From the NCBI GenBank assembly GCA_030734395.1, contig JAUZTG010000029.1, positions 5,642,001-5,706,000 on the forward strand: a stretch of 64,000 nt of DNA. Reading direction: 5' to 3'. Each line of letters starts with the position of its first letter. Positions within the stretch are counted from its first letter, which is position 1. This DNA is from Sarocladium kiliense. Taxonomy: Eukaryota; Ascomycota; Sordariomycetes; Hypocreales; Sarocladiaceae. This document shows, piece by piece, positions 45,766-56,000 of the stretch. The notes below the pieces were generated by a model. It searched no databases and was not told where the DNA came from. It was given only the letters and a program-made list of their open reading frames with translations. The translations under genes and the position numbers were made by a program.

Positions 45766-46524
45766 GGGTTACGAGCAAGGTCCAGGAACAGGCATCTAGA
45801 CATGCGATGGTGAACTGCAAGTGACGCAGGCTATCACCCGCGTATATATGTACATATGTAGAAACGAAAGCGTCAATACCCACATGTATTATTCCTCTCA
45901 GTATCTGCCATCGTGCCCTCTAAGATACAGGCAGTTGCCAGAGAAGGTTAAGGAACGACTTCAACGCCGCGACATTGGCGACGAACGGGGGAGGACCGAC
46001 ATTGGAGTGAGTAAGCGAACGACAAGAGGTGCCCAATACGGCACCCCCAGAAAATGATGCATTGATTAAATGCAGCATCTACTTGAATGGCTCCAGTAGA
46101 AATTCATGCCATGCCATGCCATGCCATGCCCACGACTTTTCAACATGGTGGTAAAATAATCTTAACTGAACGGCTCCATGTTGCAGTGCGGCACTGACGC
46201 CACTAAGTCCGTGCCACCACCGGCTTCCCGTCCATCTCTAACAGCAACCTTTGTCCTCCAACCCGGACCTAGGCCGATCGCATCGTCATCAAAGCTTCAC
46301 GACACACACGCAGAAAATGCACTGAGACTCATCGTGAGATACGTATATTGTGAAGGGAGAGCTGCTTGCCCTACGTTTCCACAGTCCCCGTCGACTGCCG
46401 AGTCTGGCACCTTTCCGGCGGTCGTATTCGTCCCCAAGTGAACATCAATGGCCGCAGCTCAACTCCAGTCTTGCAAATCAAAGAGCATATTTCGCCAACA
46501 CCCTTGAGAACTCTGAGAGACGTC
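45766..46524. other. Intergenic upstream of the Zn2Cys6 regulator
   Basis: It contains the CATGC repeat (46105-46130). The regulator's frame is open upstream to about 46366 but has no ATG before 46525. No other gene was seen. Confidence 0.5.
46105..46130. repeat. CATGC pentanucleotide repeat, five copies
   Basis: Five perfect CATGC units plus one base, about 400 bp upstream of the Zn2Cys6 regulator gene. Overlapping CATG palindromes result. It is a simple repeat, with no known role. Confidence 0.9.
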
Positions 46525-48819
46525 ATGTCTAATCTATCAACGTACACATCGGTGTTCCGCGCCAACGCGGGCTATCGTGCAAAGCGCAACCGTCAACCCG
46601 TGTCCTGCACGACATGTCAACGGCGCAAAACGCGTTGCGACCGCCAGCAACCTTGTTATGCGTGCTGGCAACGTGGAGACCCAGATAACTGTCGATTTGG
46701 CTCGGCAGCTGTTGAAGAAGAGCCATCTGAGAGCAGAAACGGTGGCACGGTCTCAAGCGGTGGGAGCAAAAAGGAGGTACAGGCTCGGCTGAACAAGCTG
46801 GAGGATATCGTGAAGGAGCTGGCTACCAGCAATGAACGAGGGCCCAGAAAGCGCCAAAAGCCGAATGTAGATGATTCCTACGAGGCTCCTGATGGATTCA
46901 AGCATTCGGACGGCCAGGGGACTTCCCTACGCGTGGATCGTACGGACGGAGCCTATCGAGGAGCAACGTCCTGGTCCTCGCTTGTTGCCAACATCCGCGA
47001 CATTCAGCATCTTCTTGATAACGAAGGCGAAGAAGGAGTTGAGGAAGTAGAAACCCTGCGTCCCTCGACCAGGACCCTCAGCCAAGCAACAGCACCTCAT
47101 CCTATGCCAGAATGCTTCCTCGTGTCTGAAAGCAGAATCGAACTTGAGGACATTCTCAAAGCTCTTCCGCCTCGCCAAGACGCGGACAAGCTTGTGACGA
47201 CCTTCTTCAGTGCGAAGTTCGTTGCCATACCATTCATTCATGCGCACCAGTTCCGTCGTCAGTACGATAGCTTCTGGGAGGACCCCAGCTCAGCAAGCTA
47301 CCTCTGGGTCAGCATCCTATTCTCAATCTTATCCCTAGGTATGGCACTTATCAAATACTCGCCAAATATGAGTCTCTCCAGCGGAACAGATGTGTCAGAC
47401 CCAGGAAGATATGTGCTCTTGGCAGCGCAATGCTTTATTGCGGGCGAATACTTCCGCGCGAAGCCATTGTCCGTGGAAGCACTCCTCATGCATGTCCACG
47501 CTCGCAATGTCTGTCTTGACGACTCGAATCCTGCAGTCTGGACTTTCTACGGCCTTGCGTTACGTCTTGCGCAGAGGCAAGGATATCATCGAGAGATGGC
47601 CAAGGTCTCCGCACGAGCGACACCCTTTGCTGCGGAAATGCGGCGGCGAACGTGGTTTATGCTGCGATCCATGGACCTGTTGCATTCGTCACAGCAAGGC
47701 ATGCCACCGATGGTAGACCCTGCGCTTTGTGACACGCAGTTACCAACGAATCTGACCGACGACGACTTCGATGAAGACACCGTCATCTTGCCCCCACCAC
47801 GCGGCTCAACGGATCCCATTCCTATCCTCGCATATATCACCAAAGCACCCTTGTGCTCGATCCTCGATCGTGTCCTACGCCTAGCACTCGCCACTGGACC
47901 GCGCATGTACTCCGATGTCCTTGCACTTCACGCCGAACTCGAAGCATGGCACGAGTCCGTGCCAGCTTGTTACAGAGTTCGTCCTATCAAAAGCACATCC
48001 TTCACGGACCCAAGCTACACGATCATGCACAGAATCATGCTCGAGACCATGTATCTCAAAACTCTTTGCATTCTGCATCGTGAGTATTTGGGACGCGAGG
48101 CACGAAGAAATCCTCAATTCCAGACGTCGGCTCATTCGTGCAAGGTGGCTGCAGAGCGAATCATAGAAATCCACATCGAATTGGACGGAGAGATCCAGCC
48201 CGGTGGCAGGCTATATGAAGACAGGTACATGGTCAACAGCTTGACGCTGCACGACTTTCTGATCGCAGCTATGATTCTCTGTGTTGAACTGAGTGAGGCA
48301 GGTTCTGGGTAGTAAGATGCCATCTCCACTCATCTTCAACTGTGACGCGAGACCTAACGAGTTGTCGTAGTTCTACCTCTGATCGGGCCCGCCACATCTC
48401 TACCTTGAGATCAGCCACAGATATCTGGGAGAGACGATCGGAAACCTCACGAGACGCCCGTCACGCAACACAGGTCCTGAGGGCCATCCTGCAGAAAGTC
48501 GACACACCCGCTTCAGCACCGACATCGCGACTCGAGACACCTGAGACGTCCTCGATGGCTAACAGCGGCAAATACGTGAATGCAGAGTCTACATACAGCG
48601 CTCATGAGTGGCATATGAATCTCGGGGATGACAGTTTCATGTTCGACCCGTTCGAGAACACGACTCTGGACTGGGTAAGCCATGATCCGCCCTCCCGCTC
48701 ACCCACATTTTACAGGAAACTAATCGAATTACTCCGAAAAGCCCTCTATTGACGAATTCCTGCGTACCGGAAACTCCGACATCCCATACTGGGCATCAGG
48801 AATCGCGGACTCCGGCTGA
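46525..48819 (+). CDS. Zn2Cys6 fungal transcription factor
   Basis: Three exons: 46525-48308, 48371-48674 and 48742-48819 (721 aa). The binuclear zinc cluster is at residues 27-60: CTTCQRRKTRC, then CYACWQRGDPDNC. A coiled coil follows (VQARLNKLEDIVKELA). The middle domain shows the Fungal_trans pattern: DKLVTTFFSAKFVAIPFIHA, FWEDPSSASYLWVSILFSIL, AGEYFRAKPLSVEALLMHVH, YGLALRLAQRQGYHREM and RRRTWFMLRSMDLLHS. Intron 1 has donor GTAGTA, branch CTAAC and acceptor CGTAG. Intron 2 ends at the AAAAG before 48742, because only this gives the C-terminal SIDEFLRTGNSDIPYW; using the earlier TTTTACAG gives an unrelated frame. It is nuclear and its target is unknown. The adjacent MDR oxidoreductase gene, 326 bp downstream on the same strand, is a natural candidate. 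Confidence 0.9.
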
Positions 48820-49145
48820 GCCTCCAACGGGCCACGGAGAAAGGGTTTCCCAAATAGGCAATCCATATCACCGTTCTTAACCCCGTACGGACATTCTTAT
48901 GCTTAATGACTTCATGAGGCAAAGATTGAAGCTTACGAATGCAAAGGAACGCGAGTTCACTCGAATATTTCTGCAGTTTCAATGGTCCCATCGAAGTCTG
49001 ATGGGCACAGGGATCTGTCCGGCGAGGGTATATAAGAAGCGCGCCGCATATGACTTACACCATGAACTACCATCAGCATCTCGACCATCACATCATTCAC
49101 ACATAACCTCCATCAATCGTCCAGTCTTCGCCCAGAAAATACATA
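48820..49145 (+). promoter_or_regulatory. Promoter of the MDR oxidoreductase gene with TATA box
   Basis: A canonical TATATAA lies at 49029-49035, about 110 bp upstream of the ATG. The leader after it is A/C rich with a good CAAAAATA-type context near the start (AGAAAATACATAATGG). A consensus TATA box is uncommon among the genes here and suggests inducible expression. Confidence 0.6.
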
Positions 49146-50276
49146 ATGGCATCTAAAGAAGCCATTCCTTCGGCCTCCAAAAGCCTCGTCTTACCCGCCT
49201 TCGGCCAGCCTCTAGCCCTTACCTCCAAGGCTCTCCCGGCCCCAAGCAATGGCTCCGCCATCGTCCGCGTCCTCACTACCGTTATCCGTCCCCATCACCG
49301 CCTCGGTTTCCAAGGAAAATCTCCTCTCAGCTTTCCTATACCCTACACTCCCGGCCACACAGCTATTGCTCGTGTCCTAGCAACCGGTCCTGACTCCACA
49401 CACCTCTCTCCCGGCCAACTCGTCTACGTCGATGGCTTCGTTCATGCACGAGACGATCCGAATGGTGTCCAAGCCATCATAGGTCTGATGAAGAGCCCAG
49501 CTCCAAACTCAGATAAACTATTCAGCGCTTGGGAAGGTCTTTGGCGTGATGTAGGCACCGTCCCACTTGAGCAATGCCATGCCCTGAATGAGCAAGCCCT
49601 CACCAAGATGGGCTACTCCTTCAGCGACATGCAGATGATCGAGAGAATGGCCCTTGCCTACGGTGCGTTCGAAGCTGCGAACCTCAAACCCGGCCAAACC
49701 GTCATCGTCGCTCCCGCTACAGGCAACTACTCTGGAGCCATAGCCGAGCTGGCCGCCCAACTGGGCTGCCACGTCGTGGCCCTCACCCGCTCCGCATCCA
49801 AACTCCAAACCCTAACCTCCCTTCACCCACGCGTCACCGTCGTTGAAATCCCCAGCGCCGACACGGACGTCTCCGCCGCCATCCTCGCAGCCTGTCCCCC
49901 AACCGGTGCAGACGCCTACATCGACATCTCCCCTCCCACCCCCGGCACACCCCCAATCTACTTCCAACACGGGCTCTCCGCCGTCCGCGCCCATGGGCAC
50001 GTTGCCATTGTCGGGATGCTCTTCAACGTCAACCTCGACGCCATGACCGTTCTCGCGAAGAATCTCACGATCAAGGGTCAGTGGATGTACACACGTCAGC
50101 AGGCAGCTGACTTGATCCGCATGATCGAAACGGGGGTGGTGAAGTTGGGTAAGGATGCTGGGCATGAGGTCGTGGGGGAGTATCCGTTGGAGGATTGGGA
50201 GAAGGCGGTGGAGGTGGCGGAAGGGGTGGTTGGATGGGGCCAACAGATCTTGTTCACGCCACAGATCGAAGCATAG
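49146..50276 (+). CDS. MDR-family NAD(P)H-dependent oxidoreductase (zinc-less)
   Basis: A single exon of 376 codons, the usual length for medium-chain dehydrogenases. The N-terminal catalytic GroES-like domain includes IPYTPGHTAIARVLATG and LSPGQLVYVDG. The usual zinc-ligand GHE is replaced by GHT, and no Cys-rich structural zinc lobe is seen, so it groups with quinone oxidoreductase or enoyl-reductase types. The Rossmann part reads LKPGQTVIVAPATGNYSGAI, then LGCHVVALTRSASKL, with GMLFNVNLD and LTIKGQWMYTR near the end. The substrate is unknown. It lies directly downstream of a Zn2Cys6 regulator on the same strand and has a canonical TATA box. Confidence 0.9.
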   Translation: MASKEAIPSASKSLVLPAFGQPLALTSKALPAPSNGSAIVRVLTTVIRPHHRLGFQGKSPLSFPIPYTPGHTAIARVLATGPDSTHLSPGQLVYVDGFVHARDDPNGVQAIIGLMKSPAPNSDKLFSAWEGLWRDVGTVPLEQCHALNEQALTKMGYSFSDMQMIERMALAYGAFEAANLKPGQTVIVAPATGNYSGAIAELAAQLGCHVVALTRSASKLQTLTSLHPRVTVVEIPSADTDVSAAILAACPPTGADAYIDISPPTPGTPPIYFQHGLSAVRAHGHVAIVGMLFNVNLDAMTVLAKNLTIKGQWMYTRQQAADLIRMIETGVVKLGKDAGHEVVGEYPLEDWEKAVEVAEGVVGWGQQILFTPQIEA

Positions 50277-51003
50277 CGAGTCATTGTTGATCAATACAAG
50301 ATAGTTGCTAGATGTACGAGTAGTTGTGGCCGCTCACAGGGTGGCCTAGTGACCTAGCAACAATACAGAAGATTTTTTCTCGCGCATGGCCGCATACTGG
50401 GTGGCCGCGACCCATCAACGCTTACCGGTCCCCTTAGATGGTCTTGTTGACAAGAATATCAAAACTTGTCACGGGTGGCCAGGCGCTCTTTAACAGTCCA
50501 GTCTCACTTTGGTTCGATCGAACGGGCATCACCAGCTATGCACAAGAATTTTGCCAATAACAAATGTTTGACCCTTTTCCCTCGCATCAGATCATCTCGT
50601 TATTACAGGAGTAATGGTTCCACGCTCATATGTAGACAAATACCGCCCAGAGGACTTGCTCCTATCCAGCAAGAAGCAACGCGACGCAACGCAACGCAAC
50701 GCAACGCAACGCTCAGCATCGGTATAATTTTCCGAGCGCCATGCAGAAGACGCCAGAACACTTAGGCTCCAAGTCGGAGGACCATGATACCTCTTCCAAT
50801 CGTCACGCCACCGTACCCCAGCCATTTGATCAACCGTCTTGCAGAAATGGGACTAGCATGCAAAAGGACAAAAGTTCAAGCTGCGCAATCACAAACATAA
50901 TGATACAAAGCACGCTCCAGCGCGTCTTGAGGGGTATCGCGATAGATGGAAAGTCGTAGACGCTCATTCATTCGCTCATCAAAGTGGTGACATATTGCCC
51001 ATC
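50277..51003. other. Convergent 3' flanks
   Basis: The GGGTGGCC-like words recur near 50338, 50398 and 50474, and a CGCAA repeat lies at 50685-50712. No gene was recognised. Confidence 0.5.
50685..50712. repeat. CGCAA pentanucleotide repeat
   Basis: Five to six perfect CGCAA units between the convergent MDR and acetyltransferase genes. It is a simple repeat, visible directly. Confidence 0.9.
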
Positions 51004-53042
51004 TTAGGAGGCGATGCCTCGAAGTACCCTTGCCGGGTTACCAGCCACAACAGTAAATGGTGGAACGTCCTGCACGGATTGTCAGCCGATAATGTCCGAG
51101 GCAACACAGTCGGTGAGAACAAACCTTGGTAACAACCGACCCAGCACCAACTGTCGCACCTTTGCCAATCGTCTTGCCCGGCAAGATGATTGCACCGCCC
51201 CCAATCCAGCAATCTTGGTCGATGATAACAGGTTTGCCGGTCTGGGGACCCTGTCCTCCCATTCGCCGTTTTGGGTCAGTGGACAACGTTGCCGTATAGA
51301 TGTTAACGTTTGGCCCGATCACACAATTGTCCCCAATCTTGACCTCACAAACATCATTGATATGGCAGTTCCGTCCAATGGCGACGTGGCTGCCAATGGT
51401 GATGTTGTAGCCGTAATCGCATGTGAAAGGTGTTTCCACGGCAACTTCACGACCAACGCGGCCCACGTTAGTGACTGGTGAGGCTTCCGTAGGCGACACG
51501 CGAACAGGGTCTCGAGGCTGGAGGATGTCTAAGAAAAGTCTTCCTCTCTCCTCGTGGGACACGCCATGGCTCGGGATTGTGAGGTTATTGAAACGCCAGC
51601 AAGCAGATGCACAGCGCTCACGTTCCAAACAGAGTTCCTTGTCGAAAGGATAATAACTCCGCCCTGAGAGCATTTCCTCCTTTTGCGTCCGTCGACCAGG
51701 GAATCCAGGATGCGATAGAGCCAGTTGTGCAGCTACCTGTGGGTTAGAAGAGGGTTGCTGCTGGCCTCCTTGGGTCGGACTATTCTTCCTGCTCGCATGC
51801 AGAATATTGATCTGAGGCAAGTGGCCACCTGGGTGAGGAGTTTCTGGCTCATTGCGAGCCAGATCGTGCAGCGTTGGCACGCGTTGATATTCCTTGCTCA
51901 TCCTTTCGCCGAAGGGAGGTGGCTGGGTGTTTGCGCTCACCGGGGTTGGGAAGACATTGGCTGCAGTGTAAGATGATATAGCTGAGAGTTTGTTATCGGG
52001 GCTAGCAACTGACGCGCTTGGAATTGTTGATGCGGTTGGTCGGTCATCCTCGGTCGTCAGGGGCCGGCCTTGTGGCGGGTCGATTCTGAGCGCCTGACCA
52101 CGGTAAGGTGGCAACGGTTCGCGTTTACCTGATTGAGAGGCGTATGGCCCCTGTTGCGGCATTCCATATGCACCTGGAGGGACATAACTGGGATCTTTTG
52201 ACTCCAATGGCACCGTTGGAGTTTTGTCGCTGGGCTTTTGCCATTGGGCACCCTTCTGCGCTGGATAACCAGCACATACGAAACCACCCTTGACGCAATT
52301 GATACCTGTTCCAACGTTAGTCAAAGTTTGAGCATAACCTGAGAAAATTGAACCAACATTCGGGCTTCGTCTCGTCACACTTCTTCTTCCGGCCACGGCA
52401 AGTCATACACCCAGTCTTGGTGCGGTTGCTGAAATTTCGCTTGCGCTTCTTCGGATCATGTTGCAGAATAGATCCTTGGCGGTGACCTGTGGCGTGAGGA
52501 GACCCATATGCTCCTGTAGATCTCTCATCTCCGTCAGGGCTGGTTTGGTCATATTCGGAGCGCTCATGTTGTGCAGCTCTGCGTAGAGCATCCCCGATAT
52601 GCTCTTCCATGTGGCCAGGTGAAGTCCTGGAACTTTGCGGTGCATCGTGATGAGCCCTGTCTTCCCGTGATTGCTGCGCATACCACTGATCCCTGTCGCG
52701 CTGCGGTGTATCAAAGGGGTCCCGTGATTCGCCATGAGTTGGTGCAGTTGCTGTGTCTGGAGTACGTTCTTGGATCAGATGCTCTCGCCGGGGCTCTATC
52801 GAGCTCGAACGCTTCCTCTTTAGTGATGAGTCGGCATCAGCGTAAGGCGAAGCCTGCAGAGCAGATCCATCTTGCCCATGGCTGGCCCAACTTTCGCGCT
52901 GAGTAGAGTTCTCAGTTCCGGCCTGGGATTGCGCAGCAGAGCTACGAGGACGATCCTCGGCATTGAGATTCGCGTCTGCCGCAGCAGATGGAAGCTCGGA
53001 GCTTTTTGGAGAACCTCCGTTCAGGGCGGTAAAGGCTGACAT
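51004..53042 (-). CDS. Zn2Cys6 domain fused to a hexapeptide acetyltransferase
   Basis: Three exons: 53042-52358, 52305-51125 and 51069-51004 (643 aa; an ATG at 53093 would add 17). Residues 1-205 are disordered (Ser, Gln, Asp). The zinc cluster is CMTCRGRKKKC, DETKPEC, INC, VKGGFVC, with the C-x2-C-x6-C-x6-C-x2-C-x6-C spacing completed only by the phase-1 intron (GTTGGT donor, CTAAC branch, GGAACAG acceptor). A disordered linker of about 190 residues follows. The C-terminal half is a maltose/galactoside O-acetyltransferase: Mac domain (EEMLSGRSYYPFDKELCLER), then left-handed beta-helix turns (ITIGSHVAIGRNCHINDV, VKIGDNCVIGPNVNIYT, CWIGGGAIILPGKTIGKG) and, in the last exon, VVAGNPARVLRG. The acceptor-binding and catalytic region looks complete. 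The fusion implies a DNA-bound enzyme or a regulator that senses acetyl-CoA or sugar; this is inference. Confidence 0.92.
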
Positions 53043-56000
53043 GGCGGTTTCAGTTGTGTGATTGAGGTTCAGCGAGGTGGTGGCTGCGCCCAAGGACTCC
53101 GTCCGCTCTACCGTGGTACCTGACCAGCGTTGGTAGTGCCAATCTCGACGGTCAGAACCGTTGCCTTATCTGAAGCCAGAGTAGTGCCGCAAATGACGAA
53201 GGCGGAAAATCAGCTTTGTCTCTGATTCAGGTTGCACCATCCAGTGTGATTGTGCGCTCACAGGCTCGGATAAGAAATGTTGATATTCCCGCTGAATTAT
53301 TACCACACTGAGAGGTCCGGCCTCGCAATTTGATCCCCCACTTTCTCCCTGGCCCTGACTGTGAAGATATGCCGTGATAATGGAAGCCGCGTGAGACGTG
53401 GTCAAGCAAACAAGAGCTGTGTGAGGAGCAACGGCCGTGCTGACTGAGAAGTCTGCACAATCCTCCAGTAAGACAGACCTTAAGTAAGATGAGCCTGATC
53501 TCACGCGCACTGAGATTCTTACAATCTTTCACAAGGCGGAAAATGAGACACAGTATTCTCAAATTGAGTATGCGAGAGATGCGGTGAGAACACAGTCGAG
53601 TTGCTCAGAGGAGTTGCGCTTCTCCCTGGTGGCGCTTGAGGGTTCGGCTGTTTGGCGCGCGATTACGGGAGGCACTGGAATTTGTAGACCAGCTGCCGTC
53701 CTGAGGAAGAGGCGCTCGTGCGTTCCAAGTGCAAGGGGAAGCTCTAGATCGAGAAGTCGTGAGGAAGCCGGACAGGAATTTGGCAAGAGTTCAAGACGGC
53801 GAGAGGGAGAGGATCGCGCGAGGTAGGACACGAAAACGAGGGCAGCTGGTGATGAGGGAGGAAAAGGCGGCTGCGTGCAATAAAGTGACAGACACCCCAA
53901 TTGCAATTGCAGGGAAGCGACGGGGTCCACGGCGCTTTGTACACCAACTAAGGGACGCCTGCGGTAAGGTACGGCACCCCCCAGGCGACCCCGGGCGCCG
54001 AGCGTCTACGACTACGCGACAAGCAAGCAGAGGGGTGTCTGTGATGCAAAGGACACACCCTTTGGGGAGGCTCAAGGCAGAAAGTAGGAGCACCTCCAAA
54101 CTGTGTGTGTGGATGAGGTGGTGAAGGGAGTGTAGTGGCACAAGTTGCACACGATGGTGCATGCACAGGCGCAATGCCGGGAAGATCGCCGTCAAGTCGA
54201 ATCAAGCCAGTTGAGGTGCCGGTTGAGGGACGGGATGGCGCTTCGGGATGGTCAACTGGCGAGCAGGGTGGATTTGAGCATAGTTGCAGGGCCGCTTGGC
54301 GCGTAGGATTGGGGGCAAGGATCCCGGCGATGATGGACGACCTTGACTGTAGAGCCAGGGGTGTGATAGCCAGCCAAACATTACACGAGAAGGGAGAGCA
54401 AAGGGCGTGTGGAAAGAAATAGACTAGGAACGACGTGCAGAGTGAATATGCCGTGTCGTCTGAGGGGCTCGAGACTCGAGGGCGATTATGGAGGGTTAGA
54501 GGGATGGGCTTAGCGCAGCTGAATTTCCCAGGTCAAGGGCCTTGGTGAGCGATGGTGAGCTCTGCTTGGCCAGTGTGGTTGGAGGGCTCATCCCTATTGA
54601 TGGGCGGCTGTTGGGCGCGAAGACGTGCGCTAAGTGAGGGAGGTTCGGCTGGAGCAAGAAGCGACGTCAGGGACTGGTGTGTCCCCAGGCACACATTGGT
54701 GTGGACGCAGTGTGGCGCTGGTTAAGTTGCCGTCGTCTGGGGGGAGGACGACGCAATTGCAAGTCAAAATGATGGTCAAAGACATCAGAAACGAATCGAC
54801 ACGACTGAAGCACCAACTATGCCTCAGGCTGCAGCTGTGCTACCGTGGGTTAATGCCAGGCACTTCTCTTCAGGTATCAGCGACCTAACTAAGTTCCGGT
54901 GACGCCTGCCCGGGCGTAACAGAAAGGGAAGAAGGCACGGCAGGTCACATATCTCGCTTGTGGCAGACGCTCCTGCCTCCAAATGCATTGTCTCACAGAA
55001 ATCCGGGCCCTGCGGCAAGACCTTAGGGTCGTGCTTGCCCTTGAAATCACGTTCGATCCGATCCCGGCCTCACTCTAAGGTGCATACTGTTGTTCTTGTG
55101 CCGGTGATGCCATCCGATATCGCCACTTTCAGCATCATGTGCAGCCTCAATGAAGCATCAGCCTGAAAAGAAGTCGGGGCTACGCGCTCTTCGATGGACA
55201 GGCAGATAGTCAGGCACGGCGAAGTTATGTTTGCACCCATCATGGTCACCCAGCTCTTCTATATACCTTACGCACGACGAGCATCTAGGTGCCTTACCTG
55301 AGGCCCCTAGGAGCTTGAGGCGCCGTTAGCGTGGTCTAGGGGATCTACTGGCCTGCCGGTGCGGTGGACGAGGAGGGGTGTAGTCTGTCCTCGCGGAGCC
55401 GGAGCAGGGCGTGTACCCAGCCGCCAACCATGCATGCCGTAACAGCCGCCGTGGTTCAAAGCACAGGGCAAGGGCTGTTCCGAGGTTCCCAGTAACATCG
55501 CGTCTCGTTTCGCTTCCACGTGAAAGTCGACTTCGTCTCAGAAATCAGAACCTCCTCGTACCATATCAGAACGGAACAGTTCTAAGAATACTTGCTATGT
55601 TGGAGGAACACTGTGGTGCACAGACTGCCCAGCGTGATAGCACATCTGATGGCGTCACACAACTGGCCAGTAGTAGATGCGCATTTAGAGATGCAGTAGT
55701 CGGCTTTGTGATATGTCATCGTAAGCTCCAATTCCTTCGAGATGCAACAAGAAAGGAAAGGCGCTTGCACCACATGCACACCCTCTGCGACGCGCTCTCA
55801 AAGCTTACCTCGTTCGCACTGGTGGTACTCCGGACGGAGTGCATAGATCTTCCACGCACCTGTTCACTACAATTCAGGTCGCTGCTTCCATCTTCAACCA
55901 CTGCAATTCCAACACTACCACCTCATCTCGCAGGGTCAAGATCTGAAGCTCGTCCCTCCCTGTCGACTACATTTCTCACCAGGCAGCCTCCGTAAGCCGG

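Noticed and set aside
48717..48741. TTTTACAG acceptor for the last intron of the Zn2Cys6 factor
   Set aside because: It puts the last exon in a frame without the EFLRTGNSDIPYW ending; the AAAAG acceptor further on gives the sensible C-terminus and stop.
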